Below are positions 35,316 through 46,170 of a DNA stretch of 64,000 bases, piece after piece; the first letter of the stretch is position 1, and every line of letters starts with the position of its first letter. Under the pieces are notes generated by a model, which saw nothing but the letters and a program-made list of their open reading frames with translations, searched no databases and was not told the DNA's origin. The stretch is from the NCBI RefSeq assembly GCF_021173675.1, contig NZ_JAIHON010000009.1, forward strand, positions 372,001 to 436,000, read 5' to 3'. Origin of the DNA: Streptomyces lincolnensis (lineage in GTDB: Bacteria; Actinomycetota; Actinomycetes; Streptomycetales; Streptomycetaceae). A program made the position numbers and the translations under genes.

Positions 35316-36437
35316 ATGTCGAAACTCGGCAACCTCGGCGCCCGACTGCATCGTGGCGAGATCGGCTACGACTTCGTCAAGAACCGCAAGATCTGGTACG
35401 GCATCTCGATCCTGATCACCATCACGGCCATCGTCGGCCTGGCGGTGCGCGGCCTGAACATGGGCATCGACTTCCAGGGCGGTGCGGTCTTCACCACCCC
35501 GAAGAACACCTCCGTCTCGGTCTCCCAGGCCGAGGAGTACGCGACGGAGGCATCCGGCCACGAAGCGATCGTGCAGAAGCTCGGCAACGGCAGCCTGCGC
35601 ATCCAGATCGCCGGCATCGACACCGACAAGTCCAACCAGATCAAGGAAGAGCTGGCCAAGGACCTCAAGGTCGACGCCGAGCAGATCAACGCCGACCTGA
35701 TCGGCCCCAGTTGGGGTGACCAGATCGCCAACAAGGCCTGGCAGGGCCTCGGGATCTTCCTGGTCCTCGTCGTGATCTATCTGGCGATCGCCTTCGAATG
35801 GCGCATGGCGGTCGCCGCGTTCGTCGCGCTGATCCACGACATCACCATCACCGTCGGCATCTACGCCCTCGTCGGCTTCGAGGTCACACCCGGCACGGTG
35901 ATCGGTCTGCTGACCATCCTCGGTTACTCGCTCTACGACACGGTCGTCGTCTTCGACAGCCTCAAGGAACAGACCAAGGACATCACCAAGCAGACCCGCT
36001 GGACCTACAGCGACGTCGCCAACCGCTCGATCAACAGCACGCTGGTCCGTTCCATCAACACCACCGTGGTGGCGCTGCTGCCGGTGGCGGGCCTGCTGTT
36101 CATCGGTGGCGGTGTCCTCGGGGCCGGCATGCTGAACGACATCTCGCTGTCGCTGTTCGTCGGTCTCGCCGCCGGTGCGTACTCCTCGATCTTCATCGCC
36201 ACGCCGCTCGTCGCCGACCTCAAGGAGATCGAGCCGCAGATGAAGGCGCTGAAGAAGCGCGTCCTCGCCAAGCGTGCCCAGGCGGCCACCGCGGGTGTGT
36301 CCCCGGACGCCCAGGTCACCGACGAGGAGCCGGTGGACGAGCCCGAGGACGACGAGGCCCACGCGGTCGTCGGTCCGCGCAGCCAGCCCGCGTCCCGCAA
36401 CCGGGGTCGCGGCCGTCCGTCGGGGAAGCGCCGATGA
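35316..36437 (+). CDS. secF: protein translocase subunit SecF
   Basis: Encodes 373 residues. Six spans are predicted, the first at about 25-44, followed by the conserved GIDFQGGAVF. The typical SecF segment LGYSLYDTVVVFDSLKE lies at about 205-225. The C-terminal tail of about 60 residues is charged and probably cytoplasmic. It is the partner of SecD and is translationally linked to it (the ATG begins two bases after the secD stop). It overlaps apt by four bases. Confidence 0.97.
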   Translation: MSKLGNLGARLHRGEIGYDFVKNRKIWYGISILITITAIVGLAVRGLNMGIDFQGGAVFTTPKNTSVSVSQAEEYATEASGHEAIVQKLGNGSLRIQIAGIDTDKSNQIKEELAKDLKVDAEQINADLIGPSWGDQIANKAWQGLGIFLVLVVIYLAIAFEWRMAVAAFVALIHDITITVGIYALVGFEVTPGTVIGLLTILGYSLYDTVVVFDSLKEQTKDITKQTRWTYSDVANRSINSTLVRSINTTVVALLPVAGLLFIGGGVLGAGMLNDISLSLFVGLAAGAYSSIFIATPLVADLKEIEPQMKALKKRVLAKRAQAATAGVSPDAQVTDEEPVDEPEDDEAHAVVGPRSQPASRNRGRGRPSGKRR

Positions 36438-36982
36438 CCGAGCTCGCGGAGATCACGCCGCTGCTGCTCAGCCGGATCCGTGACGTGGCCGACTACCCGG
36501 AGCCGGGCGTGATGTTCAAGGACATCACCCCGCTCCTGGCGGACCCGGCGGCGTTCACCGCGCTCACCGACGCCCTCGCCCGGATCGCCACGGAGACCGG
36601 CGCCACGAAGATCGTCGGCCTGGAGGCCCGCGGCTTCATCCTCGGCGCCCCGGTCGCGGTCCGCGCGGGCCTGGGCTTCATCCCCGTGCGCAAGGCGGGC
36701 AAGCTCCCCGGAGCGACCCTCAGCCAGGCCTACGACCTGGAGTACGGCTCGGCCGAGATCGAGGTGCACGCCGAGGACCTCGCGGCCGGTGACCGGGTCC
36801 TGGTCGTGGACGACGTCCTGGCCACCGGTGGCACCGCCGAGGCGTCGATCCAGCTCATCCGCCGGGCGGGCGCCGAGGTCGCGGGCCTGGCCGTCCTGAT
36901 GGAGCTGGGCTTCCTGGGCGGTCGCGCCCGCCTGGAACCGGCGCTGTCCGGAGCTCCGCTGGAGTCGCTGCTCAAGGTCTGA
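36434..36982 (+). CDS. apt: adenine phosphoribosyltransferase
   Basis: Encodes 182 residues; the ATG lies in the secF stop (ATGA). It is a type I phosphoribosyltransferase with the PRPP-binding motif VLVVDDVLATGGTA (122-135) and the adenine-binding N-terminal region DYPEPGVMFKDITPL. It converts adenine and PRPP to AMP. The secF-apt-relA order is conserved in actinobacteria. Purine salvage feeds the nucleotide pool used by RelA. Confidence 0.97.
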   Translation: MTELAEITPLLLSRIRDVADYPEPGVMFKDITPLLADPAAFTALTDALARIATETGATKIVGLEARGFILGAPVAVRAGLGFIPVRKAGKLPGATLSQAYDLEYGSAEIEVHAEDLAAGDRVLVVDDVLATGGTAEASIQLIRRAGAEVAGLAVLMELGFLGGRARLEPALSGAPLESLLKV

Positions 36983-37032
36983 GACCGGCGGAGCCACCCG
37001 GGGGACACCCCGGCGACACCCGCAGAACACCG

Positions 37033-37070
37033 CGAGGGCGGGCCCGGAGGAATCCGGTGCCCGCCCCTCG
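37033..37070 (+). terminator. terminator of the yajC/secDF-apt unit
   Basis: A long interrupted stem pairs 33-37, 38-43 and 44-48 of this region (37033-37048) with 37053-57, 59-64 and 66-70, with two single-base bulges and a 4-base loop. It starts about 50 bases beyond the apt stop. Confidence 0.65.
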
Positions 37071-37107
37071 TGTTTCACGAGTAGACGGCCCTCACATCGG
37101 CCTGAAG

Positions 37108-37136
37108 GCGATCCTGGGGCGCAGGATCGCTACCAT
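37108..37136 (+). promoter_or_regulatory. palindrome and -10-like element upstream of relA
   Basis: GCGATCCT (37108-37115) and AGGATCGC (37123-37130) form a perfect 8-bp inverted repeat with a 7-base gap. They are directly followed by TACCAT (37131-37136), a plausible -10. An activator or repressor site overlapping the relA promoter is possible. Confidence 0.45.
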
Positions 37137-37187
37137 GGGGTCTCCGGAGCCTGACCGGGGGACCCGGATCGCGCACGAGGAGTCCTC

Positions 37188-39728
<2,541 letters not shown>

Positions 39729-39760
39729 CGGACATCGCGCAGCCGTCGTAGCGGACATAC

Positions 39761-39796
39761 CGAAGGGCCCCGCACCCGAGGGTGCGGGGCCCTTCG
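39761..39796. terminator. bidirectional terminator between relA and DUF349 gene
   Basis: A 16-bp stem (CGAAGGGCCCCGCACC with its complement) around a 4-base loop lies between two convergent genes. The preceding bases hold a 14-base direct repeat, GTCGTAGCGGACAT, at about 39722 and 39745. Confidence 0.8.
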
Positions 39797-39806
39797 CCGT
39801 ACGGTC

Positions 39807-41036
39807 TCAGCCGCCGAACTCCTGGAGGCCCTTCAGGGCCTGGTCCAGAAGCGCCTGGCGGCCCTCCAGCTCACGCTCGAGCTTGTCGGCCCTGGCGTTG
39901 TTGCCCTGGGCGCGGGCCTGCTCGATCTGGCCCTTGAGCTTGTCGACGGCGGCCTGGAGCTGGCCGGTCAGACCCTCGGCACGCGCGCGTGCCTCCGGGT
40001 TGGTCCGGCGCCACTCGGTCTCCTCGGCCTCCTGGATGGCCCGCTCCACGGCGTGCATCCGGCCCTCGACCTTCGGGCGGGCGTCGCGCGGGACGTGGCC
40101 GATGGCCTCCCAGCGCTCGTTGATCGAGCGGAACGCGGCCCGCGTGCCCTTCAGGTCGCCGATCGGCAGGAGCTTCTCGGCCTCCTCGGCCAGCTCCTCC
40201 TTCAGCTTGAGGTTCTCCGTCTGCTCGGCGTCCCGCTCGGCGAAGACCGAGCTGCGGGCGGCGAAGAACACGTCCTGGGCACCGCGGAAGCGGTTCCACA
40301 GGTCGTCCTCGTGCTCGCGCTGGGCACGCCCCGCGGCCTTCCACTCCGCCATCAGCTCGCGGTAGCGCGCGGCCGTCGGGCCCCAGTCCGTCGACCCCGA
40401 CAGCGCCTCGGCCTCGCCGACCAGGCGCTCCTTGGTGCGGCGGGCCTCCTCGCGCTGCGCGTCCAGCTGCGCGAAGTGCGCCTTGCGGCGCTTGGAGAAC
40501 GCCGAGCGGGCGTGCGAGAAGCGGTGCCACAGCTCGTCGTCGGACTTGCGGTCCAGGCGGGGCAGGCCCTTCCAGGTGTCCACCAGGGCACGCAGCCGCT
40601 CACCCGCCGCCCGCCACTGGTCGGACTGGGCGAGCTCCTCCGCCTCGGTGACCAGGGCCTCCTTGGCGTGCCGGGCCTCGTCGGACTGCTTGGCGCGCTG
40701 CTGCTTGCGCTCCTCGCGGCGCTTCTCGACGGTCTCCACGAGCTTGTCCAGCCGGACCTTGAGCGCGTCCAGGTCACCGACCGCGTGGTGGGCGTCGACC
40801 TGCTCCCGGATGTGGTCGATCGCGACCTGTGCGTCCTTCGCCGACAGGTCGGTGGTCTTCACTCGCTTCTCGAGGAGGCCGATCTCGACAACCAGGCCCT
40901 CGTACTTGCGCTCGAAATAGGCCAGCGCCTCTTCGGGAGAGCCCGCCTGCCAGGAACCGACGACCTGCTCGCCGTCGGCCGTACGCACGTACACGGTCCC
41001 CGTCTCGTCGACGCGGCCCCACGGGTCGCTGCTCAC
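39807..41036 (-). CDS. DUF349-domain coiled-coil protein
   Basis: Encodes 409 residues from GTG 41036. After a short N-terminal strand-rich part (about 1-45), most of the chain is charged helix. Three DUF349 repeats are recognisable by their WKGLPRLDRKSDDELWHRF / WKAAGRAQREHEDDLWNRF / WEAIGHVPRDARPKVEGRM segments. The last 60 residues form a coiled coil. The family is widespread but its function is not established. It is leftward, convergent with relA and separated from the cyclophilin gene by about 135 bases. Confidence 0.88.
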   Translation of the reverse strand: MSSDPWGRVDETGTVYVRTADGEQVVGSWQAGSPEEALAYFERKYEGLVVEIGLLEKRVKTTDLSAKDAQVAIDHIREQVDAHHAVGDLDALKVRLDKLVETVEKRREERKQQRAKQSDEARHAKEALVTEAEELAQSDQWRAAGERLRALVDTWKGLPRLDRKSDDELWHRFSHARSAFSKRRKAHFAQLDAQREEARRTKERLVGEAEALSGSTDWGPTAARYRELMAEWKAAGRAQREHEDDLWNRFRGAQDVFFAARSSVFAERDAEQTENLKLKEELAEEAEKLLPIGDLKGTRAAFRSINERWEAIGHVPRDARPKVEGRMHAVERAIQEAEETEWRRTNPEARARAEGLTGQLQAAVDKLKGQIEQARAQGNNARADKLERELEGRQALLDQALKGLQEFGG

Positions 41037-41171
41037 AGCGCCTCCTCCACATGATGCCTGCGAGGGGCCTCAGCACCCCCGGGCATCGTCCACAGTTTCG
41101 TCACGGCCAACATAGGCGACCGGCGGGCGGCCTGTCCGCATCCCGCGCGACCGAAATTTCGCAGCTGGCGG

Positions 41172-41996
41172 TCAGGATTTGGTGACAGTTGCCTTGTTGA
41201 TGACAACGGTCGCGTTGGGTGCCGTGTTGCCCGTCGTGGGGTCCGCGGCCTGCGCTCCGGCGGCGGCGATCTTCTTCAGGACCTTCATGCCGGATTCGGA
41301 CACGGTGCCGAACGGTGTGTAGCTGGGCGGCAGCTGACTGTCCTGGTAGACGAGGAAGAACTGACTGCCGCCGGAGTTCGGCTGGCCGGTGTTCGCCATC
41401 GCCACGGTGCCCGCCGGATAGATGTTGCTCTTGAGGCTTTTGTCCTTCAGATTCTCGTCCGGGATCGTGTAGCCCGGACCGCCGCTGCCACTGCCCGTCG
41501 GGTCGCCGCACTGGAGGACGTAGATGCCCTCGGTGGTGAGCCGGTGGCACTTGGTGTGGTCGAAGTAGCCCTTGCCCGCGAGGAAGTCGAACGAGTTCAC
41601 CGTGCGCGGCGCCGCCGACGTCTTCAGCGCGATGTCTATGTCGCCGCAGGTCGTCGCCAGCTCCATCGTGTACGTCGCCGACTTGTCGATGGTCAGCGGC
41701 GGCTCCTTCTTCCAGGTCGCCGTCTTGGCCTTGCCCGCCGCCGGCTTCTCGCACGGGTCCGGCGCCTTGCTGGGCTCCGCGCTCGGCGTCGATTCGGAGC
41801 TCGCGTTGGTCTTGTCGTCGTCCTTCAGCACACCGCTCGTGTACAGGGCGAGACTGCCGACCAGGACCACGCCGAGTACCGACGCGATCACCGAGTTGCG
41901 CATGCGGGCCTTGCGCCGCGCGGCTGTGCGCCGCTGCTGTTGCCGCAAGAACTTCTCCCGGGCGAGCTGACGCTTCCGCTGTTCCTGGGTGACCAC
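41172..41996 (-). CDS. membrane-anchored cyclophilin-type peptidyl-prolyl isomerase
   Basis: Encodes 274 residues. GTG 41996 is preferred because GGAGAG precedes it and a conserved basic head (TQEQRKRQLAREKFLRQQQ) follows. A single span (about 34-52) is followed by a Ser/Pro-rich linker and a cyclophilin domain (about 105-274) with AMANTGQPNSGGSQFF, the core active-site region. The topology places the isomerase outside the membrane, where it would help fold exported proteins, fitting the nearby secDF. The same gene follows relA in mycobacteria (as ppiB). It is divergent from the hydrolase gene. Confidence 0.93.
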   Translation of the reverse strand: MVTQEQRKRQLAREKFLRQQQRRTAARRKARMRNSVIASVLGVVLVGSLALYTSGVLKDDDKTNASSESTPSAEPSKAPDPCEKPAAGKAKTATWKKEPPLTIDKSATYTMELATTCGDIDIALKTSAAPRTVNSFDFLAGKGYFDHTKCHRLTTEGIYVLQCGDPTGSGSGGPGYTIPDENLKDKSLKSNIYPAGTVAMANTGQPNSGGSQFFLVYQDSQLPPSYTPFGTVSESGMKVLKKIAAAGAQAADPTTGNTAPNATVVINKATVTKS

Positions 41997-42111
41997 CGGA
42001 TTCTCTCCTCGTGCGTCTCGTACGTCGACTGGGACGCGTGCGTCTTGTGAGCCGACCGCCTGCGTGTGCCCCGTACCGTATATGGGTTCGCTGAGGAATC
42101 GGCAGCGCCGG

Positions 42112-42117
42112 TAGGCT
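42112..42117 (+). promoter_or_regulatory. candidate -10 element for the hydrolase-hisS unit
   Basis: TAGGCT at 42112-42117 in the 180-base divergent region lies about 58 bases before the GTG of the metallo-beta-lactamase gene. No clear -35 was found. Confidence 0.35.
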
Positions 42118-42175
42118 CTGACCACAGGCTTAGCCGCCCCGAAGCCCGCCCGTATCGACACAACGAGGGACGATC

Positions 42176-42883
42176 GTGCTCATTGCCGGGTTCCCCGCCG
42201 GAGCCTGGGGGACGAACTGTTATCTCGTCGCCCCCGCTGCCGGTGCGGAGTGCGTGATCATCGACCCCGGCCACCAGGCCGCCGAGGGAGTCGCGGAGAC
42301 GCTGAAGAAGCATCGGCTCAAGCCCGTCGCCGTCGTCCTCACGCACGGCCACCTCGACCACGTGGCCTCGGTCGTCCCGGTGTGCGGCGCGCACGACGTG
42401 CCGGCCTGGATCCACCCCGAGGACCGCTACATGATGAGCGACCCGGAGAAGGCGCTGGGCCGCTCCATCGGGATGCCGCTGATGGGCGAGCTGACCGTGG
42501 GGGAGCCGGACGACGTCCGTGAACTGGCCGACGGCTCGAAGCTGGAGCTCGCGGGTCTGGAGCTGACCGTCGCGCACGCGCCGGGCCATACCAAGGGGTC
42601 GGTGACCTTCGGCCTGCCCGAGGCGGCGGACATCCCGCCGGTCTTCTTCTCGGGCGACCTGCTCTTCGCCGGCTCCATCGGACGCACCGACCTGCCCGGC
42701 GGTGACATGGCCGAGATGCTCGACTCGCTGGCCCGCGTGTGCCTGCCGCTCGACGACTCGACCGTGGTGCTGTCCGGCCACGGCCCCCAGACGACCATCG
42801 GCCAGGAGCGCGCCACCAACCCGTATCTGCGGCAGGTGGCCGCCGGCCAGGGAGCCTCCGAGGCTCCCCGACGAGGAATGTGA
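42176..42883 (+). CDS. metallo-beta-lactamase-fold hydrolase (glyoxalase II-like)
   Basis: Encodes 235 residues from GTG 42176. The metal-binding motif THGHLDH (about 56-62) and later zinc ligands (APGHTKGS, FSGDLLF, LSGHGPQTT) are all present. This places it with glyoxalase II-like enzymes that hydrolyse thioesters. The substrate is unknown; Streptomyces uses mycothiol rather than glutathione, so a mycothiol-linked thioester is possible. It is followed 12 bases later by hisS. The same pair occurs in mycobacteria (Rv2581c-hisS). Confidence 0.92.
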   Translation: MLIAGFPAGAWGTNCYLVAPAAGAECVIIDPGHQAAEGVAETLKKHRLKPVAVVLTHGHLDHVASVVPVCGAHDVPAWIHPEDRYMMSDPEKALGRSIGMPLMGELTVGEPDDVRELADGSKLELAGLELTVAHAPGHTKGSVTFGLPEAADIPPVFFSGDLLFAGSIGRTDLPGGDMAEMLDSLARVCLPLDDSTVVLSGHGPQTTIGQERATNPYLRQVAAGQGASEAPRRGM

Positions 42884-42895
42884 CGAGAGACTTCC

Positions 42896-44158
42896 GTGAG
42901 CACCTTTCAGGCCCCCAAGGGCACGTACGACCTGATCCCCCCGGACAGCGCCACCTACCTGGCCGTCCGTGAGGCGATCGCCGCGCCCCTGCGCAACTCC
43001 GGCTACGGCTACGTCGAGACGCCCGGCTTCGAGAACGTCGAACTGTTCGCGCGCGGTGTCGGTGAGTCCACCGACATCGTGACCAAGGAGATGTACGCCT
43101 TCGAGACCAAGGGCGGCGACAAGCTGGCTTTGCGCCCCGAGGGCACGGCCTCCGTGCTGCGCGCCGCCCTGGAGGCCAACCTGCACAAGACGGGCAACCT
43201 CCCGGTCAAGCTCTGGTACTCCGGCTCGTACTACCGCTACGAGCGCCCCCAGAAGGGCCGCTACCGGCACTTCTCCCAGGTCGGCGCCGAGGCCATCGGT
43301 GCGGAGGACCCGGCGCTGGACGCCGAGCTGATCATCCTGGCCGACCAGGCGTACCGCTCGCTGGGCCTGCGGAACTTCCGCATCCTGCTCAACAGCCTCG
43401 GCGACAAGGAGTGCCGTCCGGTGTACCGGGCCGCGCTGCAGGACTTCCTGCGCGGCCTGGACCTCGACGAGGACACCCTGCGCCGGGCGGAGATCAACCC
43501 GCTGCGGGTCCTGGACGACAAGCGCGAGTCGGTCCAGAAGCAGCTCGGAGACGCCCCGCTGCTGCGGGACTACCTCTGCGACGCCTGCAAGGCGTACCAC
43601 GAAGAGGTCCGCGAGCTGATCACGGCCGCGGGCGTCGTCTTCGAGGACGACCCGAAGCTGGTCCGCGGCCTGGACTACTACACCCGCACCACCTTCGAGT
43701 TCGTCCACGACGGTCTGGGCTCCCAGTCCGCGGTGGGCGGCGGCGGCCGCTACGACGGCCTCTCCGAGATGATCGGCGGCCCCGCGCTGCCGTCGGTGGG
43801 CTGGGCGCTCGGCGTCGACCGCACGGTCCTCGCCCTGGAGGCGGAGGGCGTCGAGCTCGAACTCCCCGCCGCCACCAGCGTGTTCGCGGTACCGCTGGGC
43901 GAGGAGGCCCGCCGGATCCTGTTCACCAAGGTCACCGAGCTGCGCAAGGTGGGCATCGCCGCCGACTTCTCCTACGGCGGCAAGGGCCTCAAGGGCGCCA
44001 TGAAGAACGCCAACCGCAGCGGGGCCCGCTACACCATCGTCGCCGGCGAGCGCGACCTCGCCGAGGGCGTCGTCCAGCTCAAGGACATGGAGTCCGGCGA
44101 GCAGACGGCGGTCGGGATCAACGAGATCGTGGCGGAGCTGGAAGCACGGCTCGGCTAG
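42896..44158 (+). CDS. hisS: histidyl-tRNA synthetase
   Basis: Encodes 420 residues from GTG 42896. The class II core has motif 2 (YRYERPQKGRYRHFSQ), the HisA signatures RGLDYYTRTTFEF (about 259-271), and motif 3 in the GWALGVDRT region. The C-terminal anticodon-binding domain starts near residue 325. Length is normal. It attaches histidine to tRNA-His. It ends the two-gene unit with the upstream hydrolase. Confidence 0.98.
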   Translation: MSTFQAPKGTYDLIPPDSATYLAVREAIAAPLRNSGYGYVETPGFENVELFARGVGESTDIVTKEMYAFETKGGDKLALRPEGTASVLRAALEANLHKTGNLPVKLWYSGSYYRYERPQKGRYRHFSQVGAEAIGAEDPALDAELIILADQAYRSLGLRNFRILLNSLGDKECRPVYRAALQDFLRGLDLDEDTLRRAEINPLRVLDDKRESVQKQLGDAPLLRDYLCDACKAYHEEVRELITAAGVVFEDDPKLVRGLDYYTRTTFEFVHDGLGSQSAVGGGGRYDGLSEMIGGPALPSVGWALGVDRTVLALEAEGVELELPAATSVFAVPLGEEARRILFTKVTELRKVGIAADFSYGGKGLKGAMKNANRSGARYTIVAGERDLAEGVVQLKDMESGEQTAVGINEIVAELEARLG

Positions 44159-44170
44159 GGCTTTCCTCGC

Positions 44171-44236
44171 CCCCGGACCCCCGCTGAAATCAGCCCCTCC
44201 GGCGTTTGAGGAGCGGGGTCTGGGGCGGAGCCCCAG
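44171..44236. terminator. compound intergenic hairpin after hisS
   Basis: CCCCGGACCCCCGCT (44171-44185) pairs imperfectly with AGCGGGGTCTGGGG (44212-44225). A second hairpin, CTGGGGC-GGA-GCCCCAG, occupies 44220-44236. The core TCCGGCGTTTGAGGA is, from memory, a frequent Streptomyces intergenic repeat. It probably terminates hisS. Confidence 0.6.
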
Positions 44237-44273
44237 AAGGATGGGACGGGTAGGGGCGACGGGGGCGAGATTC

Positions 44274-44333
44274 TCAGTCCAGCAACCCGTACCGCATCGC
44301 GCCCGTCACCTCGGCCGTCCGGTCGTCGACCCC
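44274..44333 (-). pseudogene. 3'-terminal remnant of a second NarL-type response-regulator gene
   Basis: Read leftward from 44333, 19 codons and a stop give GVDDRTAEVTGAMRYGLLD. The intact regulator next to it ends DVDDRTAAVTKAMRHGLLDP. Fifteen of nineteen residues agree, with the stop in the equivalent place. Nothing upstream of the fragment continues the gene: the intact gene's own stop codon is only 12 bases away. This is therefore a decayed tail left by duplication, deletion or gene replacement. Confidence 0.7.
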
Positions 44334-44344
44334 GGGGGGCCGGG

Positions 44345-44971
44345 CTATGGGTCGAGCAGTCCGTGGCGCATGGCCTTGGTCACGGCGGCCGTTCGGTCGT
44401 CGACGTCGAGTTTCCCGAAGACGCGCAGCAAGTGGGTCTTGACCGTCGACTCCCCGATGAACAGCCGCCTGCCGATCTCCGCGTTCGTGCAGCCCTCGGC
44501 GACCAGCCTGAGGACCGCCGTCTCGCGTGAGGACAGGTGGGGGCGCTCCGGCTTGGTCCGCAGCTGGTCGACAAGCCGTGCGGCGACCGACGGGGCGAGC
44601 ACCGTCTCGCCGCGCGCCGCCCGCCGTACCGCCTCCGCGAGTTGACCCCGGGGCAGGTCCTTGAGGAGATAGCCCGCGGCTCCCGCCTCCACGGCCCGCA
44701 GGATGTCCCGGTCCGTCTCGTAGGTCGTCAGGACGACGACCCGGCAGGGCAGACCTGCCCCCGACATCCGCACGATGGAGTCGACGCCCCCGCCGCCCGG
44801 CATCCGCAGGTCCATCAGCACGATGTCGGGCCGCAGCTCGGCCGCCAGGGCCTCCGCCTGGGGCCCGCTGGAGGCGTCGGCGACCACCTCCAGATCCGGC
44901 TCGGCGCTCAGCATCGCCCTGAGGCCCTCCCGTACGACGGGATGGTCGTCGGCCAGGATGATCCGGATCAC
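44345..44971 (-). CDS. NarL/LuxR-type response regulator
   Basis: Encodes 208 residues from GTG 44971 with GAGGAG upstream. The receiver domain has D8-D9, the phosphoacceptor D54 (VLMDLRMPG) and K at about 103 (YLLKDL). The C-terminal LuxR helix-turn-helix spans about 145-200 (SSRETAVLRLVAEGCTNAEI). Its start overlaps the stop of the histidine kinase (GTGA), its cognate partner. It is last of a four-gene operon with an ABC exporter, which it probably regulates. Confidence 0.95.
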   Translation of the reverse strand: MIRIILADDHPVVREGLRAMLSAEPDLEVVADASSGPQAEALAAELRPDIVLMDLRMPGGGGVDSIVRMSGAGLPCRVVVLTTYETDRDILRAVEAGAAGYLLKDLPRGQLAEAVRRAARGETVLAPSVAARLVDQLRTKPERPHLSSRETAVLRLVAEGCTNAEIGRRLFIGESTVKTHLLRVFGKLDVDDRTAAVTKAMRHGLLDP

Positions 44972-46170
44972 GTTGAGCAGCTCCTCACAGGGGGGACGGG
45001 CAGCCGGACGGTCACGGTCGTCCCGTCGCCCGGCGCACTCAGGATCCGTGCCGTGCCGCCCACCTCGGTGGCCCGGGCGCGCAACCCCGCCAGACCGTAG
45101 CCGCCGCGCACGGCCGCCGGATCGAAACCGCACCCGGTGTCCCGTACGCACACGGTGAGCGCCTCGTCGGCGTAGGTCAGCGCGATCCCCACGGACGCCG
45201 AACTCCCGGCGTGCCTGCGGGCGTTGGCCAGCGCCTCCTGGCAGGCGCGCAGCGCCACCACCTCGGGCCCCGCGGGCAGCGGACGCACCGGACCGGACAC
45301 TTCCAGGGCCGCCTCGTGGCGCGCGGCCAGCCGGCGCAGGGCGTCCGGGAGCGAGGCACCGTCCAGGTCGGCCGGTGCACCCCCGGCGACCAGGGCACGC
45401 GCCTCGGCCAGGTTCTGCCGGGCGGTATCGTCCATCAACGCCAGATGACGGCGGGCCTGCGGGAGGTCGTGGTCGAGTTCCGCCTCGACGGCCTGGATCA
45501 GCATCAGCAGGCTGGTGAAGCCCTGCGCGAGGGTGTCGTGGATCTCCCGGGCCATCCGTTCCCGCTCGGTCAGGGCCCCGTGCGCCGCCGAGAGGCGGGA
45601 GATCTCGTGGCGGCTGGAGTCCAGCTCCGCGATCAGCGCGGCCCGGTCCTGGCTCTGCTCGATGATCCGGATGACCCAGCTGCCGACGGCGATCGAGAAG
45701 ACGAGGGAGACCACGGCGAACAGCGCGTTGGCGAAGACGTCCTCGTCGCTCGGCCGCCAGAGCAGGACCCAGCCCACCACCGGCACGATGTTGATCACGG
45801 CCACCACGACCAGCGCGCGCCGCATCCGCAGGGTCATGAAGCACTGGGGGACCAGCGCGAAGGTCATCAGCCGGGTCTCGCCCACCAGGATCGCCGACGG
45901 CAGGAACAGCGCCATGGCCGCCCCGAGATAGCCGAGGGCCTGCCGCTCCTCGGGCGGATCACCCCGGAGGATGGGCCGCCCCACCCACACGAACAGGGGG
46001 ACGAGCGCGACGAGGAGTCCCGCCGCGACGACGCGGACCGACCGCCCCGGCCGGTCCGCGCCGAGCACGGTCACCAGGGTGGCCAGCCAGATGAGCGCGA
46101 AGTACGCGTCCCAGATCCGGAACGACCGGTCCCAGGTGTACGCGCCGACGGCCCCGTCCGGGTCCGTCAC
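44968..46170 (-). CDS. sensor histidine kinase (HisKA_3 type)
   Basis: Encodes 400 residues from GTG 46170, which overlaps the upstream permease stop by four bases. Five to six membrane spans fill about residues 22-170 with very short loops, so the signal is probably sensed in the membrane. A coiled linker leads to the HisKA_3 dimerisation domain with phosphoacceptor H211 (MAREIHDTLAQG). The ATPase domain carries the N box QEALANARRHAG and G boxes DTGCGFD and GGYGLAGL. It is the cognate sensor for the adjacent NarL-type regulator. Such DesK/LiaS-like kinases often sense membrane state or drugs. Confidence 0.94.
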   Translation of the reverse strand: MTDPDGAVGAYTWDRSFRIWDAYFALIWLATLVTVLGADRPGRSVRVVAAGLLVALVPLFVWVGRPILRGDPPEERQALGYLGAAMALFLPSAILVGETRLMTFALVPQCFMTLRMRRALVVVAVINIVPVVGWVLLWRPSDEDVFANALFAVVSLVFSIAVGSWVIRIIEQSQDRAALIAELDSSRHEISRLSAAHGALTERERMAREIHDTLAQGFTSLLMLIQAVEAELDHDLPQARRHLALMDDTARQNLAEARALVAGGAPADLDGASLPDALRRLAARHEAALEVSGPVRPLPAGPEVVALRACQEALANARRHAGSSASVGIALTYADEALTVCVRDTGCGFDPAAVRGGYGLAGLRARATEVGGTARILSAPGDGTTVTVRLPVPPVRSCST

